A DNA stretch of 64,000 nt from Glandiceps talaboti (Eukaryota; Hemichordata; Enteropneusta; Spengelidae): contig NC_135559.1 in assembly GCF_964340395.1 (NCBI RefSeq), positions 23,968,464 to 24,032,463 of the forward strand. Direction: 5' to 3'. The position numbers and the translations under genes were made by a program. The notes under the pieces are model-generated. The model was not told the DNA's origin, ran no database searches, and worked only from the letters and a program-made list of their open reading frames with translations. This document shows, piece after piece, positions 1 to 10,960 of the stretch. The first letter of the stretch is position 1; every line of letters starts with the position of its first letter.

Positions 1-126
1 AAATTACTACTAGAAATAAAATGCGACACACTAGGTTTGGGAGAAAGTGGGGTGTGCTTTAATATCTGAAAGTGGTAACACACTCCACACCAACCAACCA
101 AATCACCCAAACCTGAGTGAGGAACA
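1..126 (-). repeat. Terminal hairpin region of the DIRS-like element
   Basis: This stretch lies just beyond the recombinase stop codon. It has two nested inverted matches: AGGTTTGGG (33-41) with CCCAAACCT (106-114), and GTGGGGTGTG (47-56) with CACACTCCAC (79-88, one mismatch). Together they would fold into an asymmetric hairpin. DIRS-type elements carry terminal and internal complementary repeats used to circularise the DNA copy. Whether this is such a repeat cannot be settled, because the partner repeat was not identified. Confidence 0.45.
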
Positions 127-1011
127 CTATGAAAAATTATCTTCTAAAATTGCCTTACCCATTGTAGCAGTGACTGCTAATTTATCACTCAATGGAACTC
201 TAATATACTGACGAAAGGTATCACTGGCCCAATCACCATGCAGACGAAGCATTTCTGGAGAGATGCCGCAATGAAACGCGAAGGAACAGCCCCCTCTGCG
301 GAAACTATGGCCAGAAAAGTGCTGAGGGGAAAAACCGGCAAGAAGGACAAGCCGAGCTAAAGCTCCAGAAAAAACCCGGGCCGAAAGAGGGACAAGGCAT
401 CCTCCAGATGGCACAACGAAAGCAGGTGCAGAACCAGGTGCTGGAATTAAAGAACACATTGATGTATAAGCTTTAACTGGGCAAAGGAGAGAACCTGGAA
501 TACTGCAGATTGGGAGAAAATGCAAACGCTCCCCAAACTGGATGGTCTTACTGTAACTAACTGTAACTACTAAAAAATTCTCAGAAACCTTAACTTTGTC
601 TCTAGTTAAATGTTTTGCAGAATCGAAACTATGTGTACCAGGAGGAACCAAATTACTCTTCCTGAAAAATCCAAAAAAGGCAAGTAAAAAACATGCCCAC
701 AATGCTGAATGTACCGGCTTGGAAAGGTCCAAGAACTTAAGAAATTTAAATAACATCTGAGGTGTGATGGGATGCTTCTGAGTAGGCAAAGTGGATAATT
801 CCCGCTTTAAAGCTCTAACTGATAACTCAACTAAGAAATCTGAGATAGGCTCAACAGAAAACCCATTGTATGAAGCAAAACGCTTAATACTAGCCTTATA
901 GTTAAGAATAGTACCGAAGGCTGTAACTGTACGTGAAAGAAACTCCAAGAAATTACAGATGTTAAGAGGCTCTAAAGGCAACGGCTTAACATTAAAGTAT
1001 GTACAGAACAA
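127..1011 (-). pseudogene. DIRS tyrosine recombinase, N-terminus frameshifted
   Basis: The product is a tyrosine recombinase that would integrate the circular cDNA of the DIRS element. The 294-residue frame shows the full catalytic set: the first arginine in FFGFFRKSNL, the beta-hairpin lysine in SYSKTIQFG, HSFRRGG with the His-x-x-Arg pair, and LHGDWASDTFRQYI with the second His/Trp position and the nucleophilic tyrosine. The open frame has no ATG at its start; 1011 is a TTG. Immediately upstream, in the neighbouring frame, the sequence to about 1125 encodes what looks like the missing core-binding start (HSAYASGTVRNFRSHIKTY). The break falls in the short T run near 1008-1013, so a one-base indel is the simplest explanation. 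The gene lies 136 bases beyond the RT-RNase H stop. Confidence 0.8.
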
Positions 1012-1147
1012 AAATATAAGTCTTAATATGACTTCTGAAATTCCGTACTGTGCCGCTTGCGTATGCTGAATGACGGCGAGTGACTGTTTGTTGACAAAGT
1101 TTCATCCACTGACTGGTACTGGTAATGTTAAGTCCTGTGGAAGCAAA

Positions 1148-3142
1148 TTACCACTCATGAGTAAAATCAAATAATGTGTCATTCATGAAACATTCAACTA
1201 GATTGTGATAATTATGTAAACAATGAAACTGCCTACGGTACTTATCATCTAGATGCCACCTGCTCAAGCAATCTGCTTGAGAGTTTGTTACCCCTGGAAT
1301 GTGCTTGGCTCTAATTTCCAGTTGGTACATAGCGCAGTAAAATAACAGTTCTCTAGCGCAAGCGATCATAAAATTGTCTTTGCTGCGACCTGTATTAATT
1401 ACTGAAACAGTAGCCTCATTGTCACATGCTACATTTAAACACAGACCCTGCCAATTGTGTCCCCAAAGTTTAACTGCAACCACTACTGTAAGTAATTCCA
1501 ATGCTGAAATGTGTAACTGTTTACTAGCAATCTTTTCTGGAAATACTGCATGAAAATACTCAGAATTTGTAACTCCCCCACAGCCACTTAAGCATGCATC
1601 TGTATGCAGAGATACAATTGTTTTGACCCCATCTATTTGAGGTATCAATGAAACACCATTGTAGGTTGGCAGAAACTCTGTCCACCATAACAAGTCTTTT
1701 TTGAAGTGGCATGTAAGACGCGTCTTATGGTGGTTGCGTTTAAGTTTGCGAAGTAGCGCTAACATCCTTGATACAAACAACCTCCCGGGTCTCACACAAG
1801 CGGCAATAAACATAAGTTTCCCTATGATAGACTGGAGTTCGCGTTTTGTTGCGGTGCGTTTATCTTTCCATTGGTTTAGTATAACTTTAGTGTCTTCCAA
1901 GCGGTCTCTAGTCACAAACATTGACATTGTATTCGAGTCAAATCCGACTCCCAAGAAAACCATACAAGTGGTAGGTGACACAGATTTCGCTGTATTCTCT
2001 TGTAAGCCTAGTTCCTGAAGCAAAGACCCTAGTTTATTAAATGAGTCCCATGCGTTACTAGGTAAGTCCACACCTCCAAAGTCATCCAAGTAATTCATGC
2101 TGGTACAGCCAAGTTCGTGGTGCAGGTAAGTGACAGCATTGGTTACTCGCTGACATGCCATCGCTGCGCTGCGGATACCGAAAGGAAAGACAATGTCAAA
2201 GTAAAGTTTATCTCTCCATTCGTAGCCAAGCAAATGATAGTCATATGGATCCACATATAATTGTTTATAAGCACGGCTCAAGTCTCTTTTATACATCAAG
2301 CACCCTTTACCATAAATGCGTAGTAAGGATGCAAATGTATCCACTGTGGGATATTTCAGCGAATAATCTTCACCTAAATAGGAGTGTGCAGGTATGCCAT
2401 CGTTTACAGAGTTGCCTGATGGAAAGCTTAAATCCAAAATGATACGTCGTTCATCGGAGTCCTTTTTACTGACTGTAGAAATCGGTGACACAGTAAGTGG
2501 TACAATGAAGGGATTACATGTAAACGGTCCAGCAGTGGCTCCAAGGTGAGATTCTTTTGCAATGAATTTATCGACATGACTGCTGTAATCTATTGCTGAC
2601 TTGTGGTTGCGTCCTTGAGTTACAGGTAAAGCACCTTTAATATAGCCTACGGGCCATCCAAACTCTAAATATTCACATATGTAACTATCTTCGTAGTCTT
2701 GTAGTCGTTGTCTCCACACGCTGATATTAAGTTTTGTAGGCACAGGGATTTTTAGCCCCACATAATTGTAATTCCCTGATGAGTAAACCAAATCATGTAA
2801 GTTCACCAAGTATTGCAAATCATGCTTAGAAACTGCTTGCGATTGAAGGCTGGTACTATTAACTGCAGATGGCGGATTTCCACCCTTGTTTGCATCTGTT
2901 ACTGAAGCATGCATGCCGTTGTCACTAGACTGTGTACCGCAAGTGTCATTACGCTGGTAACAGGCCTTGACAGTTTGCTCCTGAGAAGCAGTGAGAGATA
3001 AACGATTCCCTTGTATGACTTCTATAGCATTGTGGGTCTCAGGAGTAGCAAAGTTATGTTGCATAGCAACGGGACAGCTGTTGCAGTCAAAAGTGTCACT
3101 TGTGTCTGCTGAGGGAGTATTTTCTTCACAATTATGCAACAC
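1148..3142 (-). CDS. DIRS-like reverse transcriptase-RNase H (pol)
   Basis: This 664-residue frame copies the element RNA and degrades the RNA strand. RT palm motif A reads YKRDLSRAYKQL, with the catalytic aspartate, and motif C reads MNYLDDFGGV (YxDD type). The fold between them includes FPFGIRSAAMACQRVTNAV, typical of DIRS elements. RNase H follows, with its acidic set visible: SLHTDACLSGCGG (Asp), ISALELLTVVVA (Glu), VACDNEATVSVINTGRS (Asp) and SQADCLSRW (Asp). The first start-like codon is a GTG at 3142. The same frame stays open further upstream and runs over the end of gag in a +1-shifted register, so expression by frameshifting or reinitiation is possible. No stop or frameshift is visible within the domains, so this enzyme looks intact. 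Confidence 0.88.
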   Translation of the reverse strand: MLHNCEENTPSADTSDTFDCNSCPVAMQHNFATPETHNAIEVIQGNRLSLTASQEQTVKACYQRNDTCGTQSSDNGMHASVTDANKGGNPPSAVNSTSLQSQAVSKHDLQYLVNLHDLVYSSGNYNYVGLKIPVPTKLNISVWRQRLQDYEDSYICEYLEFGWPVGYIKGALPVTQGRNHKSAIDYSSHVDKFIAKESHLGATAGPFTCNPFIVPLTVSPISTVSKKDSDERRIILDLSFPSGNSVNDGIPAHSYLGEDYSLKYPTVDTFASLLRIYGKGCLMYKRDLSRAYKQLYVDPYDYHLLGYEWRDKLYFDIVFPFGIRSAAMACQRVTNAVTYLHHELGCTSMNYLDDFGGVDLPSNAWDSFNKLGSLLQELGLQENTAKSVSPTTCMVFLGVGFDSNTMSMFVTRDRLEDTKVILNQWKDKRTATKRELQSIIGKLMFIAACVRPGRLFVSRMLALLRKLKRNHHKTRLTCHFKKDLLWWTEFLPTYNGVSLIPQIDGVKTIVSLHTDACLSGCGGVTNSEYFHAVFPEKIASKQLHISALELLTVVVAVKLWGHNWQGLCLNVACDNEATVSVINTGRSKDNFMIACARELLFYCAMYQLEIRAKHIPGVTNSQADCLSRWHLDDKYRRQFHCLHNYHNLVECFMNDTLFDFTHEW

Positions 3143-3191
3143 CTGATGGATGACATGATTAGGAATAATTGTCTGGGACTGTGTAGACTGT

Positions 3192-4130
3192 TTACCTCTG
3201 CATCGCCTGGCTGTCAGCGTCAGCTGGCGTAGTCGGCGTTTTCGCGTGCTGCTTGCGAAAAGGACATCTGACTATAGGATGAGACGCGTGTTGGCCTTTG
3301 GTTATACAATGGAGACATGCATGCAACTTCTTGCACTGTTTGTTGTTGGGGGGGTCATCATAAGGACACATGTTCTTCCAGTTCCATGAAAAGCATATAA
3401 AGTTGAACTGGCTGTTATGTCTCGATTTATCCTGTTGCTGTGGTACTGAAATGCTAGTGTTGTTTGCTGTTGGTGTGGTTTTAAATGCCCAGTACGCCAA
3501 GCTATCGAAATTATCACTCCATGTAGCGTGTCCCATTTCTATTTTATGTAAAGCCTTAGCGTGAAATTCTCTGGTTTTCTCCCATCCGTACAGTATTTTG
3601 TAGTTAATTAAATCTTTCAGATGGGTAATTCTGTGTTCCTTCTCTTCGTCTGAAATTAAAGCTGGTATGTGAGTGATAATGGCGAGGTAACCCGCTAAGA
3701 AGTTATCGAAGGACAAATTATTGTAATCGGTAGTCTGTGTTGACGGCATAACATCCACCATTACATTATGAGGCCAAAGCGTGGGTCTGACTACGTGATC
3801 TTGGGGCTTCGTAAATATGCCTGATTTATGCTTACCGGCGGGTGCCTGAGTGAGGAAATCGTCTTCGGCGAACGGTAACCATTGTCTATCTTCCGACCTT
3901 CTTATCAGATCATTGTTTCTTCGGAAGTTGTTCACATCGACATCGTTGTGTCTGGGTGAGCGGTCGTCTGAGGTACGATGCTGAGTGGAATGGCACCATG
4001 GACGTTGACGGCCGTCGCTATGCCTGGACACATCACGTAACCCTTCGATTTCACGATCCACCTCCCGAATACTGGCTTCTAATTGCTCCATGACTGTGTC
4101 GGAAGCCTTCCTCCTAGTTCTACGTGGCAT
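3192..4130 (-). CDS. DIRS-like gag protein
   Basis: This is the first gene of the DIRS-like element and would form the RNA-binding particle protein. The frame is open to 4175 through a GTG, but the ATG at 4130 (product starting MPRRTRRK) is the more plausible start and gives about 312 residues. The N-terminus is basic, followed by a charged, probably helical segment (EQLEASIREVDREIEGLRD). The C-terminal third has a cysteine/histidine cluster, CPYDDPPNNKQC then HACLHC then ASHPIVRC, like the zinc-binding tail of DIRS gag proteins. The last codons overlap the pol frame in a different register. The call rests mainly on position and the Cys/His tail, because gag sequences diverge quickly. Confidence 0.7.
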   Translation of the reverse strand: MPRRTRRKASDTVMEQLEASIREVDREIEGLRDVSRHSDGRQRPWCHSTQHRTSDDRSPRHNDVDVNNFRRNNDLIRRSEDRQWLPFAEDDFLTQAPAGKHKSGIFTKPQDHVVRPTLWPHNVMVDVMPSTQTTDYNNLSFDNFLAGYLAIITHIPALISDEEKEHRITHLKDLINYKILYGWEKTREFHAKALHKIEMGHATWSDNFDSLAYWAFKTTPTANNTSISVPQQQDKSRHNSQFNFICFSWNWKNMCPYDDPPNNKQCKKLHACLHCITKGQHASHPIVRCPFRKQHAKTPTTPADADSQAMQR

Positions 4131-4308
4131 TTTCTCCGACCAGCTCGCAAAAACAAGAATTGAACTACAGAGCACAAAGTTAGCTCACAGCAAACTGAAC
4201 AGAAACAAATGGCTGAGCGCCAAAACACCAAAAATTGCTACAAAACTGCCGCCCAAAGGGGGGCGCCCTCGCAGTCCGTAATTAACAATTTCTCCCCAGA
4301 GAAATATA

Positions 4309-4520
4309 CATGATGGAGGGTAATATAATTATACACTATGGTTCAGTTTGGACCATGATGAAGGGTAATATAATTATACACTATGGTTTAGTTTGGACCA
4401 TGATGGAGGGTAATATAATTATACACTATGGTTTAGTTTGGACCATGTTGGAGGGTAATATAATTATACACTATGGTTCAGTTTTGACCATGTTGGAGGG
4501 TAATATAATTATGCAATTCT
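4309..4520 (+). repeat. 45-bp minisatellite, about 4.7 copies
   Basis: The unit begins CATGATGGAGGGTAATATAA and ends near TATGGTTCAGTTTGGAC. Starts at 4309, 4354 and 4399 show an exact 45-bp period. Because 45 is divisible by three, a short open frame runs through it; this is not taken as a gene. It directly abuts the right side of the DIRS-like element. Confidence 0.93.
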
Positions 4521-5384
4521 CATTTTAGAGCTTAAAGCTGCACAAGCTGTAGGTTAATGGGAGTATTATTTTTTTCAATCAAACAACCAACACTATATGC
4601 ACTAAAAATTGTTGAAATAGTGATAATTAGACTCTGCATATGTTGATTTTATCCCAAAGTAATAGAGTAGAAAGTTGAAATCACCATAGCTTTGAGGTGT
4701 TGATTTTAGGGTACAGGTACTGACCCAAAAATCAATTTCATTGACTTTATTGTTACAGTACCATGTTGCTTGTAGATATGTATACCTACCTGTATATACA
4801 TGTTGACCTTCTGACTTTTAATTAGATGTTATTCCCCAAATACCATCCCCAATATTATTCTTCGTTCAGCCAACAAAATATGGGTGACCTAAGGGGCCTT
4901 TGTAACTATAAGTTGCTAGATGAGTAGTGACATCCCTTATGTCATAAGTATTTTCTGGCTGAATGAAGGAAAATATTGGAGAATAAGTTAATTATACAGT
5001 GCTAGTAATGTCAAAGAAAAATTGTGGAAAGTAATGGCAATTTCAACATTTTGACTCTTATTTTGAACACAGCAGAACCAGTGATGTAGACTTGCATTAT
5101 CATGACATAGACACACCTTTGTCGTGAAATAGGCGCACATTTGTCTTGACTTAGAATGACCAGATTATGAATTTATTCCATATTTCTTGTTCAACTTGGC
5201 TCATGCATGGTATAATGAATGTTAACTTAATGAGCCCAGCCAAACATGATGATCAGACAGCATGTTTGAGACCTGTCAAACACTTCCTTACATGCACATA
5301 TGCTACTGAAGCACAGACAGCTGTATAGTTTGATCTATCATTAACAGTAATTGGATCTACAACAACATTTGAAATATTCATCAT
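4521..5384. other. Unique AT-rich intergenic sequence
   Basis: No convincing exon, RNA gene or repeat was recognised here. Confidence 0.5.
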
Positions 5385-6640
5385 CTTTATTAGTAGCACA
5401 TAGTTTCAGTTTTTTGCTGAACTGAACTGAACTGAGGTTCAGTAGTGCAGTAGGCATGGTAAAAAGTCTGTCTCTGTCTGTCTCTGTCTGTTTGTCCGTC
5501 TGTCTGTTTGTTTGTTTGTTTGTTTGTTTGTTTGTTTGTCTGTCTGTCTGGATTTGTGTGTGGTGTAAACAACTAACAGTAAAAAATTGTAAGACTACTG
5601 TCTTGGCATTTTATGGGATATTATTTTTGGTGTTTTGTTGGAAATTTGTTCAAATGGAAATGGTTGCCGTGTATGTGTGCCATTTGGGTCAAAAATGTGA
5701 TTTTTGGTGAATTGGTGATTGTGCAGAGGATGTTTGAAGGGTTATGTAAGTAAAGAATTATTCATGGCACAATGATCTTATCATTCATGTGCAAATTAGT
5801 TCTAAAATTGTGACTTTTTGGTCAAAAATCTTTAATGCCAAACACTACTGGACAGGCTAGGCTACAATTCACTTCGATGTTTCTGGGAATGTTTGGGCAC
5901 AGAGATATTCAAAACATCATGATCCTGTAAGTGATATCCAAATTAAGTCTAAAAGTGTGAATTTTGGTCAGAAAGTTATATCTCAAGAACTATTAAGTGG
6001 GTGGGGGCTGTAATCTGGTGTGGATATTTCTAGAGGTGTTAATCTAATATTAGATGCTGATCAAGGCATATTAACGCAAGTTTTCATTCATAGCAGCTAT
6101 GACTACACCCATAGCAAAAGTCAAATGATAGTATATTTGGCAAAGATAACATTATTGGGATGTGAAGTGAAAACACTTTCAAAAAAAGGTATGTAAATAT
6201 GCCTGGCAACAGGACTACAATCATAGCAACAGTGAATAGAAAGTGTATATTGCGTATAGACAACAACATGAATATAGATTGGCTAGTGAATATTCATTTG
6301 AAAATAAACAAATATATGCCTTGCTACAATACTATACCCATAGCGCAACAGTCAAATTATGATGTATATGGCAAAGATAACAGGATGAGTAGGCAAGAGA
6401 ATTATTATTCAAAGAATTGACATTCAACTAGCAACTAAGATCCTGTCACATAGCAACAATTAGATTATATTGTGTTGACAGATGACAACGGAAATGACTA
6501 AGCCTGTGGCTAATCATTACAAAATTGCAGGTATCTAAAGGTACCAAAAGATAGTACAATAAATAGTAAGCTATAATTCTTCAAATTCAAATTGATCATT
6601 ACAGATTATGTCTTGAGTTATAGAAGCCACTGCAGGAGGG
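5385..6640 (+). mobile_element. Family-1 dispersed repeat, copy a
   Basis: The left end has the hairpin motif CTGAACTGAGGTTCAG followed by GTAGGCATGG. Then comes a TCTG/TTTG microsatellite (about 5466-5550), core subrepeats sharing GTGATTTTTGGT and 'TATGCAAATTAGG'-like boxes, and a tail with CCTGGCAACAGGACTAC and CATAGCAACA. The same order recurs at 13420, 22470, 25632, 39493, 50325 and 52221. The copy is decayed and its tail runs into the 28-bp satellite. Non-coding and non-autonomous. Confidence 0.7.
5466..5550 (+). repeat. (TCTG)n/(TTTG)n microsatellite
   Basis: Tetranucleotide tract inside the family-1 copy. Tracts of TG, TCTG or TTTG at this same position are a hallmark of the family. 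Confidence 0.9.
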
Positions 6641-6649
6641 ACTTGCGCA

Positions 6650-9600
6650 GCTCCATCCATCAGTCTGCACTTATGAGGCTCTGTCCATCAGTCTAGACTT
6701 GTGAAGCTCCATCCATCAGTCTAGACTTGTGAAGCTCCATCCATCAGTCTGGACTTGTGAGGCTCCATCCATCAGTCCAGACTTGTGAGTCTCCATCCAT
6801 CAGTCCAGACTTGTGAAGCTCCATCCATCAGTCCAGACTTGTGAGACTCCATCCATCAGTCCAGACTTGTGAGACTCCATCCATCAGTCCAGACTTGTGA
6901 GACTCCATCCATCAGTCTAGACTTGTGAAGCTCCATCCATCAGTCTAGACTTGTGAAGCTCCATCCATCAGTCTAGACTTGTGAAGCTCCATCCATCAGT
7001 CTGGACTTGTGAGGCTCCATCCATCAGTCCAGACTTGTGAGTCTCCATCCATCAGTCCAGACTTGTGAGACTCCATCCATCAGTCCAGACTTGTGAAGCT
7101 CCATCCATCAGTCTGCACTTATGAGGCTCTGTCCATCAGTCTGCACTTATGAGGCTCCATCCATCAGTCCAGACTTGTGAGTCTCCATCCATCAGTCTAG
7201 ACTTGTGAAGCTCCATCCATCAGTCTAGACTTGTGAGTCTCCATCCATCAGTCCAGACTTGTGAGGCTCCATCCATCAGTCCAGACTTGTGAGTCTCCAT
7301 CCATCAGTCCAGACTTGTGAGTCTCCATCCATCAGTCTAGACTTGTGAAGCTCCATCCATCAGTCTGCACTTGTGAGTCTCCATCCATCAGTCCAGACTT
7401 GTGAGGCTCCATCCATCAGTCCAGACTTGTGAGTCTCCATCCATCAGTCTAGACTTGTGAGTCTCCATCCATCAGTCCAGACTTGTGAAGCTCTATCCAT
7501 CAGTCCAGACTTGTGAAGCTCCATCCATCAGTCTGCACTTATGAGTCTCCATCCATCAGTCCAGACTTGTGAAGCTCCATCCATCAGTCCAGACTTATGA
7601 GGCTCCATCCATCAGTCTAGACTTGTGAAGCTCCATCCATCAGTCCAGACTTGTGAAGTTCCATCCATCAGTCTGCACTTGTGAGTCTCCATCCATCAGT
7701 CCAGACTTGTGAGGCTCTGTCCATCAGTCCAGACTTGTGAGGCTCTGTCCATCAGTCTGGACTTGTGAGGCGCCATCCATCAGTCCAGACTTGTGAGTCT
7801 CCATCCATCAGTCTGCACTTGTGAGGCGCCATCCATCAGTCTGCACTTGTGAGGCGCCATCCATCAGTCAGGACTAGTGAGGCTCTGTCCATCAGTCTGC
7901 ACTTATGAGGCTCCATCCATCAGTCCAGACTTGTGAGTCTCCATCCATCAGTCCAGACTTGTGAGTCTCCATCCATCAGTCTAGACTTGTGAGTTGCCAT
8001 CTATCAGTCTGGACTTGTGAGTCTCCATCATTCCATCAGTCCAGACTTGTGAGGCTCCATCCATCAGTCTAGACTTGTGAGTCTCCATCCATCAGTCCAG
8101 ACTTGTGAGGCTCTGTCCATCAGTCTAGACTTGTGAGTCTCCATCCATCAGTCTGCACTTGTGAGTCTCCATCCATCAGTCCAGACTTGTGAGTCTCCAT
8201 CCATCAGTCTGCACTTGTGAGGCTCCATCCATCAGTCTAGACTTGTGAGGCTCTGTCCATCAGTCTGTACTTGTGAGTCTCCATCCATCAGTCCAGACTT
8301 GTGAGACTCCATCCATCAGTCCAGACTTGTGAAGCTCCATCCATCAGTCTGCACTTATGAGGCTCTGTCCATCAGTCTGCACTTATGAGGCTCCATCCAT
8401 CAGTCCAGACTTGTGAGTCTCCATCCATCAGTCTAGACTTGTGAAGCTCAATCCATCAGTCTAGACTTGTGAGTCTCCATCCATCAGTCCAGACTTGTGA
8501 GGCTCCATCCATCAGTCCAGACTTGTGAGTCTCCATCCATCAGTCCAGACTTGTGAGTCTCCATCCATCAGTCTAGACTTGTGAAGCTCCATCCATCAGT
8601 CTGCACTTGTGAGTCTCCATCCATCAGTCCAGACTTGTGAGGCTCCATCCATCAGTCCAGACTTGTGAGTCTCCATCCATCAGTCTAGACTTGTGAGTCT
8701 CCATCCATCAGTCCAGACTTGTGAAGCTCTATCCATCAGTCCAGACTTGTGAAGCTCCATCCATCAGTCTGCACTTATGAGTCTCCATCCATCAGTCCAG
8801 ACTTGTGAAGCTCCATCCATCAGTCCAGACTTATGAGGCTCCATCCATCAGTCTAGACTTGTGAAGCTCCATCCATCAGTCCAGACTTGTGAAGTTCCAT
8901 CCATCAGTCTGCACTTGTGAGTCTCCATCCATCAGTCCAGACTTGTGAGGCTCTGTCCATCAGTCCAGACTTGTGAGGCTCTGTCCATCAGTCTGGACTT
9001 GTGAGGCGCCATCCATCAGTCCAGACTTGTGAGTCTCCATCCATCAGTCTGCACTTGTGAGGCTCCATCCATCAGTCTGCACTTGTGAGGCGCCATCCAT
9101 CAGTCAGGACTAGTGAGGCTCTGTCCATCAGTCTGCACTTATGAGGCTCCATCCATCAGTCCAGACTTGTGAGTCTCCATCCATCAGTCCAGACTTGTGA
9201 GTCTCCATCCATCAGTCTAGACTTGTGAGTTGCCATCTATCAGTCTGGACTTGTGAGTCTCCATCATTCCATCAGTCCAGACTTGTGAGGCTCCATCCAT
9301 CAGTCTAGACTTGTGAGTCTCCATCCATCAGTCCAGACTTGTGAGGCTCTGTCCATCAGTCTAGACTTGTGAGTCTCCATCCATCAGTCTGCACTTGTGA
9401 GTCTCCATCCATCAGTCCAGACTTGTGAGTCTCCATCCATCAGTCTGCACTTGTGAGGCTCCATCCATCAGTCTAGACTTGTGAGGCTCTGTCCATCAGT
9501 CTGTACTTGTGAGTCTCCATCCATCAGTCTAGACTTGTGAGGCTCTGTCCATCAGTCTGCACTTGTGAGTCTCCATCCATCAGTCTAGACTTGTGAGGCT

Positions 9601-10203
9601 CTGTCCATCAGTCTGTACTTGTGAGTCTCCATCCATCAGTCCAGACTTGTGAGTCTCCATCCATCAGTCTAGACTTGTGAGTCTCCATCCATCAGTCCAG
9701 ACTTGTGAGTCTCCATCCATCAGTCCAGACTTGTGAGGCTCCATCCATCAGTCTAGACTTGTGAGTCTCCATCCATCAGTCCAGACTTGTGAGTCTCCAT
9801 CCATCAGTCTAGACTTGTGAGGCTCCATCCATCAGTCTGCACTTGTGAGTCTCCATCCTTCAGTCCAGACTTGTGAGTCTCCATCCATCAGTCCAGACTT
9901 GTGAGTCTCCATCCATCAGTCTAGACTTGTGAGTCTCCATCCATCAGTCTAGACTTATGAGTCTCCATCCATCAGTCCAGACTTGTGAAGCTCCATCCAT
10001 CAGTCTAGACTTGTGAGGCTCCATCCATCAGTCTAGACTTATGAGTCTCCATCCATCAGTCCAGACTTATGAGGCTCCATCCATCAGTCTAGACTTGTGA
10101 GTCTCCATCCATCAGTCCAGACTTGTGAGTCTCCATCCATCAGTCCAGACTTGTGAGTCTCCATCCATCAGTCCAGACTTGTGAGGCTCTGTCCATCAGT
10201 CTG
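6650..10203 (+). repeat. 28-bp satellite array, about 127 copies
   Basis: Each unit reads roughly CCATCCATCAGTC, then CAGACTTGTGA, then a variable GTCT/GGCT/AAGCT joint. Variants include TCTGCACTTATGAGG and CTGTCCATCAG. Two consecutive blocks of 1236 bp match in their rare variants: GGACTAGTGA at 7871 and 9107, and GAGTTGCCATCTATC at 7991 and 9227. This marks a higher-order duplication of 44 units plus a 4-bp insertion. It is non-coding, with stops in all frames. Confidence 0.96.
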
Positions 10204-10479
10204 TAATATGTCATTTCTTAGATATGCCATTTTTGATTTCTTTCAACAAATGATGGCCATATTTGTAGTTTAAAATCAATTGTTGATAAATTCAAGAAGA
10301 AAGACAAGACACATATATGTGCAATGGCTTTCTAAATTTTTACAATGATCTACTCTTGTTATTGTTTAGCACTATAGTGTACACATTCTTTTGCTTTAGT
10401 GAATGATTTATTGTTTAAATCAAAATGTATGCTACATTAAAGAATTCATTCCAGTGTCTACCCCATATCATCAGATGCA
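10204..10479. other. Unique spacer
   Basis: AT-rich sequence between the satellite and a decayed family-2 repeat; nothing else recognised. Confidence 0.45.
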
Positions 10480-10960
10480 ATGGGCACCACTGAGGTGGCT
10501 ACTATATGTTGGGTCCTCTGTGTCCGTCTTCCATTTGTCTAAATGTTAGATGTCAGTATTTGCATGTTACTTCATTTCATGACCTTTTCAAAACATTGGT
10601 TGGTCATTGGTTGCCATTTTTGTCATAAAAATGCACATTTAAAACTAGAAGCTTGACAGATACAAATGTCAGATACAGTACTCCACATAATTATGCACAT
10701 CGTTTTTTTTTGTGTGTGACCTCCATGATAACGACTGAATTGCAGCCATACTTGTCTTGAAATTTCAGAATATTACAGTATTATAAAAGTGTGACTTGAA
10801 ATGCTGGGATGAAGACTTGTTTTTCATTGTGAGTTGTCCATCAACCTGAAACAAGTTGTAATGTTTGACTTTGATTACTTTATATCTCCCTATGGACACT
10901 AATCCTATTTGCATCATTTGCAAACCTTGTCAGTTTTAATGACTTTTTGATTGTTCTTGT
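10480..10960 (+). mobile_element. Decayed family-2 (hairpin-headed) dispersed repeat
   Basis: The order matches the better copy at 28067: a GGGCACCACTGAGGTGG hairpin, a CTACTATATGTTGG step, a run of TCCGTCTTCCATTTGTC, then a 'CCATGATAACGACTGAATTG' segment and CCATACTTGTCTTG. At 28067 the equivalent parts read TCATGACAACAGCGAAATAG and GGCCATATTTGTCTT. Heavily mutated and non-coding. Confidence 0.45.

Larger units (their letters stand above)
1..4290 (-). mobile_element. DIRS-like tyrosine-recombinase retrotransposon (3' end may run off the window)
   Basis: Three minus-strand reading frames follow in the order gag (3192-4130), reverse transcriptase-RNase H (1148-3142) and tyrosine recombinase (127-1011). 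This order, with a recombinase in place of an integrase, is diagnostic of DIRS-type elements. No methyltransferase-like domain was seen, so a Ngaro-like or reduced DIRS layout is possible. DIRS elements reverse-transcribe their RNA and insert a circular DNA by site-specific recombination, so no target duplication is expected. The right-hand boundary is inferred: the gag leader ends before the 45-bp repeat that starts at 4309. The left boundary may lie outside the window. The enzyme active sites look intact, but the recombinase has a frameshift near its N-terminus, so this copy is probably recent and just inactivated. Confidence 0.85.

Noticed and set aside
1701-2442. Plus-strand frames across the DIRS pol gene
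   Set aside because: Shadows of the minus-strand RT-RNase H frame, which has the conserved motifs.
6650-10203. 28-bp repeats considered as a CRISPR array
   Set aside because: There are no unique spacers; units abut directly and vary gradually, as in a satellite, and the DNA is eukaryotic.
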